A DNA stretch of 64,000 nucleotides, taken from contig CAZPWT010000043.1 in the NCBI GenBank assembly GCA_964590435.1, positions 1 to 64,000 of the forward strand, written 5' to 3'. Position 1 is the stretch's first letter. Each line of letters opens with the position of its first letter. This DNA comes from WSZJ01 sp964590435 (GTDB taxonomy: Bacteria; Planctomycetota; MHYJ01; WSZJ01). The notes under the pieces were generated by a model, which worked only from the letters and a program-made list of their open reading frames with translations, did not search any database and was not told where the DNA came from. Below, piece after piece: positions 25,218-33,722 of this stretch. Position numbers and translations under genes: made by a program.

Positions 25218-26177
25218 ATGCGCGTCGTCATCACCGGCGGTGCCGGTTTCATCGGGTCGCACCTCTGCGACCTCTTCCTGTCCAAAGGCCACCAGGTCGT
25301 CGCCGTCGATAACTTCCTCACCGGCTCCCCGGCCAACATCGCCCACCTCGCCCGCACCCGCGGCTTCCGCTTCCTCCGCAAGGACATCACAAAGCCCTTC
25401 ACCGTCCCCGGCCGCGTCGACGCCGTCCTCAACTTCGCCAGCCCCGCTTCTCCCGAAGACTACGTCAAGCTGCAGGTCGAGACGTTGAAGGTGGGAAGCG
25501 CGGGGACGGAAAACGCGCTGATCCTCGCGATGAAGAAGAAGGCGCGGTTCCTGCAGGCTTCGACGAGCGAGGTGTACGGCGATCCGCTGGAGCACCCGCA
25601 GCGCGAGACGTACTGGGGGCACGTGAACTCGATCGGGCCGCGGAGCATGTACGACGAAGCGAAGCGGTACGCGGAGGCGCTGGTGATGGCGTACCGGCGG
25701 ACGCGGGGCGTCGACACGAGGATCGTGCGCATCTTCAACACGTACGGCGCGCGGATGCGGCTGAACGACGGCCGCGCGCTGCCGCAGTTCTTCGGGCAGG
25801 CGCTGCGGGGCGAGAACATCACCGTGTACGGCGACGGGAAGCAGACGCGCAGCTTCTGCTACGTCAGCGACCTGATCGACGGGATCTACCGGCTGCTGAT
25901 GAGCGACGAGGCCGAGCCCGTCAACTGCGGCAACCCGGTCGAGATCACGATCCTCCAGCTCGCGAAGGAAATCATCGCGATCACCGGGAGCCGGAGCCGC
26001 GTCATCCACAAGCCCGCGATGGTCGACGACCCGAAGCAGCGCCGGCCGGACATCTCGAAGGCGAAGCGCGTGCTGGGCTGGGAGCCGCGCGTGAGCCGCG
26101 CCGAGGGGCTGGCGCTGACGCTGCCGTACTTCCGCGAGCAGGTGGCGCAGACGTCGCGAGGGAAGAAGCGCCCGTGA
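25218..26177 (+). CDS. UDP-glucuronate decarboxylase-like NAD-dependent epimerase/dehydratase
   Basis: A 319-residue extended short-chain dehydrogenase. TGGAGFIGSH near residue 7 binds NAD; the catalytic YDEAK motif lies near residue 147 after the STSEVYGDPLEHPQ stretch; ARIFNTYG-type and YGDGKQTRSFCYVSDL motifs follow. The PLEHPQRETYWG and TRSFCYVSDL patterns match UDP-xylose synthases (UXS), which make UDP-xylose from UDP-glucuronate; a dTDP-glucose dehydratase role is less likely. Its stop overlaps the GTG of the next gene (GTGA), giving a coupled nucleotide-sugar operon. Confidence 0.87.
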   Translation: MRVVITGGAGFIGSHLCDLFLSKGHQVVAVDNFLTGSPANIAHLARTRGFRFLRKDITKPFTVPGRVDAVLNFASPASPEDYVKLQVETLKVGSAGTENALILAMKKKARFLQASTSEVYGDPLEHPQRETYWGHVNSIGPRSMYDEAKRYAEALVMAYRRTRGVDTRIVRIFNTYGARMRLNDGRALPQFFGQALRGENITVYGDGKQTRSFCYVSDLIDGIYRLLMSDEAEPVNCGNPVEITILQLAKEIIAITGSRSRVIHKPAMVDDPKQRRPDISKAKRVLGWEPRVSRAEGLALTLPYFREQVAQTSRGKKRP

Positions 26178-27139
26178 AGGTGCTCGTCACCGGCGGCGCG
26201 GGGTTCATCGGCAGCGTCGCGTGCCGCGCGCTGGAGGCCTCGGGCCACGACGTCGGGGTCTTCGACGATTTCTCCACCGGTCACGACTGGGCCTGCCGCG
26301 GGAAAAAGATCTGGCGCGGCGACATCCGCGACCGCGGGGCGCTGGACCGAGCGTTCGCGGAATTCCGGCCGGACGCCGTCATGCACTTCGCCGCGAAGGC
26401 CGTCGTCCCCGAGTCCGTCGCAAACCCCGGCCTCTACTACGACGTGAACGTCGTCGGCAGCCTGCGGCTCCTCGAGGCGATGCGCGCGGCGAAGTGCCGC
26501 CGGATCGTCTTCAGCTCCAGCGCCGCCGTGTACGGGACGCCGGAAAGCACGCCGATCCTCGAGGACGCCCCGCAGAACCCGATCAATCCGTACGGGCGGA
26601 CCAAGAAGCACTTCGAGGAGGCTCTCGAGGACGCGCGCCCCGCCGACGGGCTTGGCTTTGCGTCGCTGCGATACTTCAACGCCTGCGGCGCCGCGCCCGA
26701 GTGGGGGCTCGGCGAGATCCGCGAGCCGGAAACCCACCTCCTGCCGATCGTCATCCGCGCGGCGCTGGCGGGGAAGCCCTTCACCGTCTGCGGCACCGAC
26801 TACGGCACGCGGGACGGGACCTGCGTCCGCGACTACATCGACGTGCGGGACCTTGCGGACGCCCATGTGAGGGCGCTGGAGCGGCTGAAGCCGGGCGAGG
26901 GGGCGGCGTACAATCTGGGGACCGAGCGCGGGACGACGATCCGCGAGGTGGTGGCGTCCGTGGGGCGCGTGCTGGGGCGCAAGGTGCCGTTCGTGGACGG
27001 CCCGCGGCGCGCCGGCGACCCGGCGTCCCTCGTGGCCTCTTGCACGAAGGCCCGGGCGGCGCTCGGCTGGACCCCCGGCCGGTCGCTGGACGACTCGATC
27101 CGCGCGGTCGCGGAGTTTCTCCAATCCCGGGGGGGATAG
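26174..27139 (+). CDS. galE: UDP-glucose 4-epimerase GalE-like
   Basis: A 321-residue extended short-chain dehydrogenase that interconverts UDP-glucose and UDP-galactose (or the N-acetyl forms). Signatures are TGGAGFIGS at residues 6-14, HFAAKAVVPESV near 75, SSSAAVYG near 114, catalytic YGRTK near 139, and RYFNACGA near 165 with the GalE-type RDGTCVRDYIDV near 217. GTG 26174 overlaps the previous stop by 4 bp. With the upstream UXS-like gene it supplies sugars for envelope polysaccharide. Confidence 0.88.
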   Translation: MKVLVTGGAGFIGSVACRALEASGHDVGVFDDFSTGHDWACRGKKIWRGDIRDRGALDRAFAEFRPDAVMHFAAKAVVPESVANPGLYYDVNVVGSLRLLEAMRAAKCRRIVFSSSAAVYGTPESTPILEDAPQNPINPYGRTKKHFEEALEDARPADGLGFASLRYFNACGAAPEWGLGEIREPETHLLPIVIRAALAGKPFTVCGTDYGTRDGTCVRDYIDVRDLADAHVRALERLKPGEGAAYNLGTERGTTIREVVASVGRVLGRKVPFVDGPRRAGDPASLVASCTKARAALGWTPGRSLDDSIRAVAEFLQSRGG

Positions 27140-27148
27140 GAGGCGGGC

Positions 27149-28138
27149 ATGAAGCGCATCGTGGCAGTGATGGTGGCGGGAGTGCTGGCGGGATGCGGCG
27201 CGGAGCCTGCGCCGAAGCCGGAGCCGGCCAGGGAAGCGCAGCCTGCGACGGAGCCAGAACCTCTTCCCCCCGCCGCGGCCGCGGGCGGCAACGCGGCCGG
27301 CGACCCGGGGCCCGGCGAACAGCCCTTCCTCGGCCTGCCCGACGTGGTGGCGGAGATGGAAGGGCACAAGATCACGCGCGACGAGCTGTTGAAGCGGGCG
27401 GTGGAGTGGTACGGGCGGGAGGTGCTGGAGGAGATCATCCTGAAGTACGTGTTCGAGCGGGCGGTGGCGGACAGCGGGGCGTCGGTGACGGCGAAGGAGC
27501 TGGACGAGCGCGTCGACATGGAGATGAAGGAGCGCGAGAAGGAGACGCAGCAGAAGTACAAGATGACGCTGAAGCAGTACCTGGAGCAGCTCGGGAAGAC
27601 GCCGGAGCAGCTGCGGACGGAGATGAAGGCGAACGAGGACCTGCAGCGGCAGATCCTGCTGGAGTACATGCTGGTCTACGCGTACCAGACGGAGCCGAAG
27701 GTCGAGATCTCACACATCCTGGTGCGCGACGCGGCGAAGGCGGAGGCGATCCGCCGGCAGGCGTCCGACGGGATGTCCGATTTCGCCGAGCTCGCCAAGA
27801 AGGAGTCCGACGACGGCGGATCCGCGCCGGGGGGAGGGAAGCTGCCCGAGTTCATCCGCGGGATGACGCGGCTGGGAGAAGCGTTCGAGGATGCCGCGTT
27901 CGCGCTCGAGAAGCCGGGGGACATTTCGACCGTGGTGAAGACCGTGATGGGCTACCACGTCCTGCGGCTGAACAAGAAGTGGCCTGCCACCCCGCAGTCG
28001 TTCGAGAGCCTGCGCGACAAGATCCGGACCGCGCAGAAGGACCGGGCCGCGCTGGACTCGTTCATGCGGCGGCTGAGGGCGCAGTACGTAAAAGGGCTGA
28101 AGTACGCGGTGCCGGACCTGGAGCCGAAAAAACGATAA
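27149..28138 (+). CDS. parvulin-type peptidyl-prolyl isomerase lipoprotein
   Basis: A 329-residue SurA/PrsA-like folding factor. A lipoprotein signal ends at LAGC (Cys16), followed by a Pro/Glu/Ala linker to about residue 60. A SurA_N-like helical chaperone region (about 65-180, very charged) leads to a rotamase domain (about 187-285) with VEISHILVRD, FAELAKKESDDGGSAPGGG and GYHVLRL. The C-terminus is basic. It probably acts at the envelope on secreted proteins. It follows galE by 9 bp but is likely functionally separate. Confidence 0.87.
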   Translation: MKRIVAVMVAGVLAGCGAEPAPKPEPAREAQPATEPEPLPPAAAAGGNAAGDPGPGEQPFLGLPDVVAEMEGHKITRDELLKRAVEWYGREVLEEIILKYVFERAVADSGASVTAKELDERVDMEMKEREKETQQKYKMTLKQYLEQLGKTPEQLRTEMKANEDLQRQILLEYMLVYAYQTEPKVEISHILVRDAAKAEAIRRQASDGMSDFAELAKKESDDGGSAPGGGKLPEFIRGMTRLGEAFEDAAFALEKPGDISTVVKTVMGYHVLRLNKKWPATPQSFESLRDKIRTAQKDRAALDSFMRRLRAQYVKGLKYAVPDLEPKKR

Positions 28139-28238
28139 GCGGGTCCGTTGCATGCGATTGGAATTTCTTAAGTTCCTTATTTGTTCTGGCCGAAAGACAG
28201 GGGGCGAAGTTAGAGTCACCGGCTTGAAAGGAAACAAG

Positions 28239-28664
28239 ATGAACGCCAAGACCCACCAGAAGGAACTGACCTTCGCCTGCGACCCCCGGCACCTCGTCGA
28301 TATTCGCGCCGCCGTGCAGTCCATGTGGACCGAACGCGGGCTGACCGAGCGAGACGGCCGCCTGGTCACCCTTGCCGTCGACGAAGCCCTCGCCTCCATC
28401 ATCGACCACGCCCGCGGCACCAACCGCCAGGGCGACATCAAGATCTCGATCGACCTCGATGACACCCGCTTCAAGGCCGTCATCGACGACTTCACCAACC
28501 ACTGCGACTCGTCCGGCATGATGGAAAACGAGCTCCGCGCGCACCTTGAAAACGAGCGCAAGCACCAGATGGGGATCTTCCTGATGCGCGAGGTGATGGA
28601 CGAGGTGAACTACACGTTCCGCAAGGGCTACCAGAACGAGCTGACGCTGGTGAAGTTCGTCTAG
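28239..28664 (+). CDS. RsbW-like histidine-kinase-fold ATPase (anti-sigma type)
   Basis: A 141-residue GHKL-fold protein of the anti-sigma-factor serine kinase type. The N-box-like VTLAVDEALASIIDHA stretch near residue 47 matches the ATP-binding helix of RsbW/SpoIIAB, where Asn is more usual than Asp. A G1-like DDFTN stretch lies near residue 86 and the MGIFLMREVMDEV helix near 108. ATG 28239 follows GAAAGG at good distance; upstream in-frame codons are rejected. A true intrinsic terminator follows, so the gene is monocistronic. Its partner sigma factor is not in the window. Confidence 0.75.
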   Translation: MNAKTHQKELTFACDPRHLVDIRAAVQSMWTERGLTERDGRLVTLAVDEALASIIDHARGTNRQGDIKISIDLDDTRFKAVIDDFTNHCDSSGMMENELRAHLENERKHQMGIFLMREVMDEVNYTFRKGYQNELTLVKFV

Positions 28665-28681
28665 GCTCCCGTCGACCCCGG

Positions 28682-28708
28682 ACGCCGGCCCCTGGCCGGC
28701 GTTTTTTT
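28682..28708 (+). terminator. intrinsic terminator
   Basis: A perfect 9-bp stem, ACGCCGGCC with GGCCGGCGT, with a 3-nt loop, followed by a run of T. It ends the RsbW-like transcript. Confidence 0.9.
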
Positions 28709-28730
28709 GTGCCCGGGCAGGATGACAGGG

Positions 28731-28758
28731 TTGCATCCGGGGCCGCGCCCAGTAGAAT
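28731..28758 (+). promoter_or_regulatory. sigma-70 promoter of diguanylate cyclase gene
   Basis: TTGCAT, 16 bp, TAGAAT, with only 10 nt from the -10 to ATG 28769. A near-leaderless transcript is predicted. Confidence 0.55.
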
Positions 28759-28768
28759 CCGCGCCCCC

Positions 28769-29629
28769 ATGATCTCGCGGCACGAAGCCTACCTGCGGGC
28801 CATCCTCGAACACTCGGCCGACGCCATCGTCACGACCGATGCCGACGCCCGCGTCGTCGAGTGGAACCCCGCCGCCGAGCAGCTCTTCGGCTGGACCCGC
28901 GCCGAGATCGTCGGCCAGCCGGCGGAGAAGATCTGGGAAGAGCCGGAGGAACGGAAGAAGCTGCTGCTGCTGGTCGAGAAGAAGGGGAAAGTGATCGACT
29001 ACGAGACGCGGCTCAAGAACCGCGACGGTCGGGCGATCGACATCTCGGTGACGATGTCTCAGCTCCGCGACGACGGCGGCAACCTCCTCGGGACGATCGG
29101 CATCTCCAAGGACATCCGCAAGCGGAAACGGCTCGAGCGCGAGCTGAAGCGGCTGGCGATCACGGATTCGCTGACTGCCCTCTACAACCGGGCGCATTTC
29201 AACGAGCGGGTCGTCGAGGAGGTCGAGCGGGCCAAGCGGATGAAGCACCCGCTCTCGCTGGCGCTCGCCGACCTCGACGGGTTCAAGCAGTACAACGACT
29301 CGCAGGGACACCAGGCGGGGGACGGCGCGCTGCGCAAAGTCGGGCGAGCCGCCCTCACGACGCTCCGCCGCCACGTCGATCTCGCCTTCCGCTACGGCGG
29401 CGACGAGTTCACGTTCGTCTTCCCCGAGGCCGACCTCCAGGCCGGGAAAACCGCGGCCGAACGGCTGCGGGCCTGCATCGAAAGGGAAGTCGGCCCGGCT
29501 ATCACCGCTTCCATTGGGATCGCAGCTCTGCGGGACACGATGTCCTCCCGCGACCTCGTCCGGGCCGCGGACCTCGCCATGTACCGCGCCAAGGCCGCCG
29601 GCGGGAACCGCGTCGAGATCTCCGGGTAG
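28769..29629 (+). CDS. PAS-GGDEF diguanylate cyclase
   Basis: A 286-residue cytosolic enzyme that makes cyclic di-GMP from two GTP. A PAS sensor (about residues 1-125: AILEHSADAIVTTD, FGWTRAEIVG, DIRKRKRLEREL linker) precedes the GGDEF domain from about 130. The active motif GGDEF is intact near residue 210, and an RxxD inhibitory site (RHVD) sits five residues upstream, so product feedback is likely. DSLTALYNR and DGFKQYND-type metal/substrate motifs are present. It lies downstream of a strong promoter and is convergent with the DUF4388 gene, with 2 bp between stops. Confidence 0.92.
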   Translation: MISRHEAYLRAILEHSADAIVTTDADARVVEWNPAAEQLFGWTRAEIVGQPAEKIWEEPEERKKLLLLVEKKGKVIDYETRLKNRDGRAIDISVTMSQLRDDGGNLLGTIGISKDIRKRKRLERELKRLAITDSLTALYNRAHFNERVVEEVERAKRMKHPLSLALADLDGFKQYNDSQGHQAGDGALRKVGRAALTTLRRHVDLAFRYGGDEFTFVFPEADLQAGKTAAERLRACIEREVGPAITASIGIAALRDTMSSRDLVRAADLAMYRAKAAGGNRVEISG

Positions 29630-29631
29630 GC

Positions 29632-31314
29632 TTACTTCTTCCCGTTCAGCGCGTCGATCCGCGCCTGGATCGCCCCCCGCTGGTCGTCGGGCGCCGCTTC
29701 CCATTCCTGCTTCAGCTGGCCGATCGCCGCCTCGCGGATCGATTCGGCCTCCTTGTCTGCGGACCACGCGGCCAAGGTCCATTTGTGCGCGGCGGCGAAG
29801 GATTTCAGCTTGGCGATGGACGGCTCGTAATCGCCATGGATGAGGTTGAGGTGAATTTCGTGCAGGTCGGCGTCGTACTGGATGCGCGCCCGGATCTCCC
29901 AGAACGCCGCGAACGCCGTCGCGGAAACGATCACGCCGAAGAACAGCGCCCAGACGAGGCGGCGGAGCAGCGCCTTCCTGCGGGTCAGGCGACCGCTCCG
30001 GATGTCCTGGATCCTGGTCTTGAGGTCGGCGCGGGCGGGCTCGATCTTGACCGCGCGCTCGAGGAGGGTGACCGTTTCGTCGTCGCTCCCAGCCCGGTCG
30101 GCGATCGCCTCCAGCCAGCGCACCGCCTCCGTCTTGCGGCCGAGGGCCAGGAGCGTTTCCAGCCGGAGTTCCTGCGCCGGCTTGCTGGCCGGGTCGAGCT
30201 CCACCGCGATGTCCAGCGCCGACAGCGCCCGGTCGTGCAGCAGCATCTTCCGCGCCTGGATCGCCAGCCCCAGCGCCGCGGCCGCCGCTTCCGCCCGCTG
30301 GCCGGTGTCCCGGAGCAGGTGGACGAGCTTTTCCCGGGCCGCGGCGTCGTCCGGGGCGCAGGAAACCGCTTTCTTGTAGAGACCCACCGCGGCGATCGCC
30401 TCGCCGCGTTCGGAAGCGCGATGGGCGAGCATCTTGTACTCGCCGGCGGCCTTCGCGGGTTCGCCGTGGCGGACGTACGCCTCCGCCAGCTTCTCCCGGA
30501 CCCCGATGTTCGCGTGCTCCGTGTCGAGCGCTCGCTGGAAGAGCCGGATCGCTTCCCCGGTCCGCGACGCCCGGGCGTGTTCCTCGCCGAGCCGGACCAT
30601 TTCGTCGCCGGACAGCGCGCGGAGGTGGCCGGCGCGGACGAGCTCGGACACGGCGTCGTACGTCGAGAACCGCGTCGCCCGCGTCGCTTTTTCGAGCATC
30701 CGCACGGACATGGCGCCGTTGCAGTTGTCGAAGATGGCCTGCTGAAGCGGCGAAAGCCCCTGGGGCGCCTCGGGACGGCGGCGCACGAAGACGTCGTCCG
30801 GGGTCGCGATGACCTTGTGGATCATCTCCCAGTGGTCGCGCCGCCGCGCCGCTTCCATGATGAGGCTGTTCACGTCCAGCACGACGCCGAAGTCCTCGCC
30901 GAACAGCTCGCCCGACGGCGGGCCGGGGACGAAGTCGAACTTGGCCGGGGACCAGAAGAAGACCTCGACGGCGTTTTCGGTCAGCTCGGCCTGCAGCAGG
31001 CCGCGGAACTGGTCGGCGCCCGTGAGCCCCTGCGCCTCGGCGAAGTCGGCCCACGATTTCTTCGTGCGCTTTTTCTTCTTCACCAGCGAGTCCATGTCCT
31101 CGGCGCCGGGGGTGAGCCGGTTGCGGAAGACGTCCTCCGCGGTGAGCGCCTTGTTCACGCCGCGCGAGAAGCCCTTCACGGCCCCGCCCTCGAACGCCAG
31201 CCATGCCTCGCCGCGCTCGCTGGTCACGTGAAGCGTGCCTGCGAGCTGGTTTCCGGCGATGGAGCCGAGGACGTCGGCGAGACCGATCTGGCCGACGTCG
31301 CCCTGGAAAGCCAT
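29632..31314 (-). CDS. DUF4388 plus TPR-repeat membrane protein
   Basis: A 560-residue protein. The N-terminus (about 1-130: GQIGLADVLGSIAGNQLAGTLHV, GAVKGFSRG) resembles DUF4388/PATAN-type domains found in signalling and gliding proteins. A winged-helix-like stretch precedes about 180 residues of TPR-type helix pairs (240-420). One transmembrane helix lies at about 445-468, followed by an 80-residue coiled or helical tail. It shares no catalytic motif. ATG 31314 begins the DUF4388 domain. Its position next to the GGDEF gene suggests, without proof, a link to c-di-GMP signalling. Confidence 0.75.
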   Translation of the reverse strand: MAFQGDVGQIGLADVLGSIAGNQLAGTLHVTSERGEAWLAFEGGAVKGFSRGVNKALTAEDVFRNRLTPGAEDMDSLVKKKKRTKKSWADFAEAQGLTGADQFRGLLQAELTENAVEVFFWSPAKFDFVPGPPSGELFGEDFGVVLDVNSLIMEAARRRDHWEMIHKVIATPDDVFVRRRPEAPQGLSPLQQAIFDNCNGAMSVRMLEKATRATRFSTYDAVSELVRAGHLRALSGDEMVRLGEEHARASRTGEAIRLFQRALDTEHANIGVREKLAEAYVRHGEPAKAAGEYKMLAHRASERGEAIAAVGLYKKAVSCAPDDAAAREKLVHLLRDTGQRAEAAAAALGLAIQARKMLLHDRALSALDIAVELDPASKPAQELRLETLLALGRKTEAVRWLEAIADRAGSDDETVTLLERAVKIEPARADLKTRIQDIRSGRLTRRKALLRRLVWALFFGVIVSATAFAAFWEIRARIQYDADLHEIHLNLIHGDYEPSIAKLKSFAAAHKWTLAAWSADKEAESIREAAIGQLKQEWEAAPDDQRGAIQARIDALNGKK

Positions 31315-31353
31315 GCGCGGGGGTTCCGGAAAGGGAGGAGGGGGTGGGGAAGG

Positions 31354-31460
31354 ACGAATGATCAATATTCGATGATCAATAGGCAATGAACAATGGCGGG
31401 CGGAACCGGGCGGGGGAGCATTGATCATTGATCTTTGGAAATTGATCATTGAACATTCGG
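31354..31460. repeat. AT-rich intergenic repeat cluster
   Basis: In the 190-bp gap between the DUF4388 and aminotransferase genes, short A/T-rich words related to TTGATCATTGA recur in both orientations: TGATCAATATTCGATGATCA at 31359-31378, and ATTGATCATTGAT near 31420 and 31442. They resemble the AT-rich island after hpnE in base composition. A candidate promoter, TTGATC (31428-31433), 17 bp, GAACAT (31451-31456), sits in it. Confidence 0.5.
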
Positions 31461-31462
31461 CC

Positions 31463-32788
31463 ATGCCCAGAACCTCCGCTCTCCCCCCGAGGCCCGAAAC
31501 GACCATGACGAAGAAGCCCGCGCCGTCGATTTCTTCCCGAGCCCCGGCGGTCCTGGCCCCCGTGCTGGGCTGGGCGACGCCCCTGGGCGCGATCCGCGCC
31601 TCGGGCTGCCAGGTCGAATGCGACGACGGCCGCACCTACCTCGATTTCGCCTGCGGCACCGCGACGCTCGCGCTCGGCCACTGCCACCCCGCCGTCGTCG
31701 AGGCGATCGAGAAGCAGGTCCGAACGCTGATGCACACCGGCGGCGTGTTCTATCACGACCCGATGGTCAAGCTCGGCGAGGCGATGCAGTCGATCATGCC
31801 GGAAGGGCTGGAGCGGTTCTTCTTTTCGAACTCCGGCACCGAGGCGATCGAGGGCGCGTTCAAGCTCGCGCGCTACGCGACCGGCCGCCCCGCGGTCATC
31901 GCATTCTCCGGCGGGTTCCACGGCCGCACGATGGGCTCGCTCTCCCTCACCGCGAGCGCCGCGAAGTACCGCAAGAAGTACCGCCCGCTCGTCCCCGAGG
32001 TCGTCCACGTCCCGTTCCCCAGCGCGTTCCGCGCCGGGACCGAGGAGGCCGCGACCCGCGCGTCCCTCGCGGAGATCCAGGACCTCTTCGAGACCCGCCT
32101 CTCCCCGGACGAGGTCGCCGCGTTCTTCATCGAGCCGATCCAGGGCGAGGGCGGCTACACCCCGGCCCCGAAAAAGTTCCTCGAGGAGCTCCGCAAGCTC
32201 TGCGACAAGCACGGCATCCTCCTCGTGTACGACGAGGTCCAGACCGGCTTCGGCCGCACCGGCGAATGGTTCGCCGCCCAGCACTTCGGCGTCACCCCCG
32301 ACATCATGGCCGTCGCCAAGGCGATCGGCGGCGGGCTCCCGCTCGGCGCCGTGTGCGCGAAGAAGTCGATCATGGAGAAATGGGAGAAGGGCGCCCACGG
32401 CTCGACGTTCGGCGGCAACCCCGTGGCCTGCGCCGCGGCGCTCGCCGTGATCGAGACGATGAAGAAGGAGAAAATCCTCGAGAAGACGCGCATGGCCGGG
32501 AAGCACGCCAGCGAGCGGCTCCTCGCGCTGAAGCAGGAATGCGCCGTCATCGGCGACGTCCGCGGCCCCGGCCTCATGATCGGCATCGAGTTCGTCAAGA
32601 ACGGCCGCGAACCGAACGGCGAACTCGTCGAGGTTGTGCGCAAGAAGTGCCAGGAGAACGGCCTCGTGCTGCTCTACTGCGGACAGGCGCACAACGTGAT
32701 CCGGTTCATCCCGCCGCTCAACGTGAAGAAGCCCGACCTCGACCGCGGCCTCGACATCCTCCGCGACTCGCTGAAAGCCAGCCTGTGA
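31463..32788 (+). CDS. class III aminotransferase (GabT/acetylornithine type)
   Basis: A 441-residue PLP enzyme of fold type I. Motifs include NSGTEAIEGAFKLAR near residue 130, GGFHGRTMGSLSLT near 153, EPIQGEGGY near 225, the DEVQTGFGRTG stretch near 265 and the Lys in AVAKAIGGGLPLG near 293. The best match is to 4-aminobutyrate/ornithine-type aminotransferases; the amino donor is uncertain. The ATG at 31463 sits 6 nt after a candidate -10; ATG 31505 is the alternative and gives 427 residues. Its stop overlaps the GTG of the TfoX-N gene. Confidence 0.87.
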   Translation: MPRTSALPPRPETTMTKKPAPSISSRAPAVLAPVLGWATPLGAIRASGCQVECDDGRTYLDFACGTATLALGHCHPAVVEAIEKQVRTLMHTGGVFYHDPMVKLGEAMQSIMPEGLERFFFSNSGTEAIEGAFKLARYATGRPAVIAFSGGFHGRTMGSLSLTASAAKYRKKYRPLVPEVVHVPFPSAFRAGTEEAATRASLAEIQDLFETRLSPDEVAAFFIEPIQGEGGYTPAPKKFLEELRKLCDKHGILLVYDEVQTGFGRTGEWFAAQHFGVTPDIMAVAKAIGGGLPLGAVCAKKSIMEKWEKGAHGSTFGGNPVACAAALAVIETMKKEKILEKTRMAGKHASERLLALKQECAVIGDVRGPGLMIGIEFVKNGREPNGELVEVVRKKCQENGLVLLYCGQAHNVIRFIPPLNVKKPDLDRGLDILRDSLKASL

Positions 32789-33135
32789 AAGGGGAGTCGT
32801 TCCACGTTTTCGTGATGGACCAGCTCGCGGGATTCCGGGGTGTGGAAGCGCGGGCGATGTTCGGCGGGTACGGCCTGATGTCCGGCAGCGCGCTCTTCGG
32901 CATCACGTGGCGCGGCGTGATGTACCTGCGCGTCGACGCCGCGTCCGTGGATGACTTCACGGCGCTCGGCGCGAAGCCGTTCTCGCCCGCCAAGGGCCGC
33001 GTCATGAAGTCCTACTACGAGGTCCCCGCTTCCGTCATCGAGGACGCCGACCGCCTCGTCGAGTGGGCCCGGCGCGCCGCCGGCGCGGCCCGCGCCGCAA
33101 AGGCGGCGAAGGCCGCGCCGAAGCGCCGTCGCTAG
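32785..33135 (+). CDS. TfoX N-terminal domain protein
   Basis: A 116-residue protein with a TfoX_N domain over about residues 5-95: MFGGYGLMSGSALFGITWRGVMYLRVD and the SYYEVPASVIED stretch. The C-terminus is a Lys/Ala/Arg tail. TfoX_N occurs in competence regulators and many uncharacterised proteins. The start is GTG 32785, overlapping the aminotransferase stop (GTGA), so translation is coupled. It is convergent with mscL, with a 3-bp gap. Confidence 0.78.
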   Translation: MKGESFHVFVMDQLAGFRGVEARAMFGGYGLMSGSALFGITWRGVMYLRVDAASVDDFTALGAKPFSPAKGRVMKSYYEVPASVIEDADRLVEWARRAAGAARAAKAAKAAPKRRR

Positions 33136-33138
33136 GGC

Positions 33139-33561
33139 CTACGCCACCACCGACAGGCAGTGGCCGCACTTCCTCGCCTTCACCGGGATGTCCATCGCGC
33201 ACTCGCCGCAGGTCTTGGTCGCGGGCGGTGGGGCGGGCGCGTCTTCCTTCTTCCGCAGGTTCTGAAGGGTGTTCACCGTCTTGACGAGCGCAAAAATCGC
33301 CGCGGCCACGATCAGGAAGTCGACGGTGGCCTGCAGGAAATTCCCGTACGTGAGGAGCACGGGCTTGCCGTCCTTCCCGGTCGTCATCGACCAGGCCAGG
33401 TCCTTGAAGTTGACCCTCCCAAGCGCCAGTCCGAGCGGCGGCATGATGATGTCGGACACGAAGGAGGCCACAATCTTCCCGAAGGCCGCGCCGACGATGA
33501 TGCCTACGGCCATGTCGATCACGTTTCCGCGCAGGATGAACTGCTTGAATTCCTTGAGCAT
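33139..33561 (-). CDS. mscL: large-conductance mechanosensitive channel MscL with zinc-ribbon tail
   Basis: A 140-residue MscL. Residues 1-40 carry the MscL N-terminal helix and TM1 (FKQFILRGNVIDMAVGIIVGAAF), the loop is 45-70, and TM2 is about 75-97. The C-terminus then has a Pro/Ala linker and two Cys pairs (CGEC and CGHC, near 118 and 132), a zinc ribbon fused to the channel. The family normally ends in a charged helix, so this tail is an add-on. It protects from hypo-osmotic shock. It is convergent with the TfoX-N gene. Confidence 0.92.
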   Translation of the reverse strand: MLKEFKQFILRGNVIDMAVGIIVGAAFGKIVASFVSDIIMPPLGLALGRVNFKDLAWSMTTGKDGKPVLLTYGNFLQATVDFLIVAAAIFALVKTVNTLQNLRKKEDAPAPPPATKTCGECAMDIPVKARKCGHCLSVVA

Positions 33562-33639
33562 GTTCGGTGTCTCCGAGGTTGTGGACTAATCGAACCAGAG
33601 CAAGTGTCTTCCCGGACCGTTTTCCCGCGTCATGGCCAT

Positions 33640-33676
33640 CCTTCGACTCGGCCTGCGGCCTCGCTCAGGACAAGCC
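33640..33676. repeat. candidate short intergenic element
   Basis: In the 161-bp gap between mscL and the DUF481 gene, the stretch beginning CCTTCGACTCGG and ending CTCAGGACAAG resembles a word common in intergenic DNA of many uncultured bacteria. It contains internal GGCC complementarity. One copy only in this window. Confidence 0.3.
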
Positions 33677-33722
33677 GGGCCGAGCGGGGTCTGGACAAGA
33701 GAAGACTGTTTCGCGGCCCGGC

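Noticed and set aside
31421..31462. Start of the aminotransferase at 31421
   Set aside because: It runs through AT-rich repeat words and lies far upstream of family similarity; 31463 or 31505 fits better.
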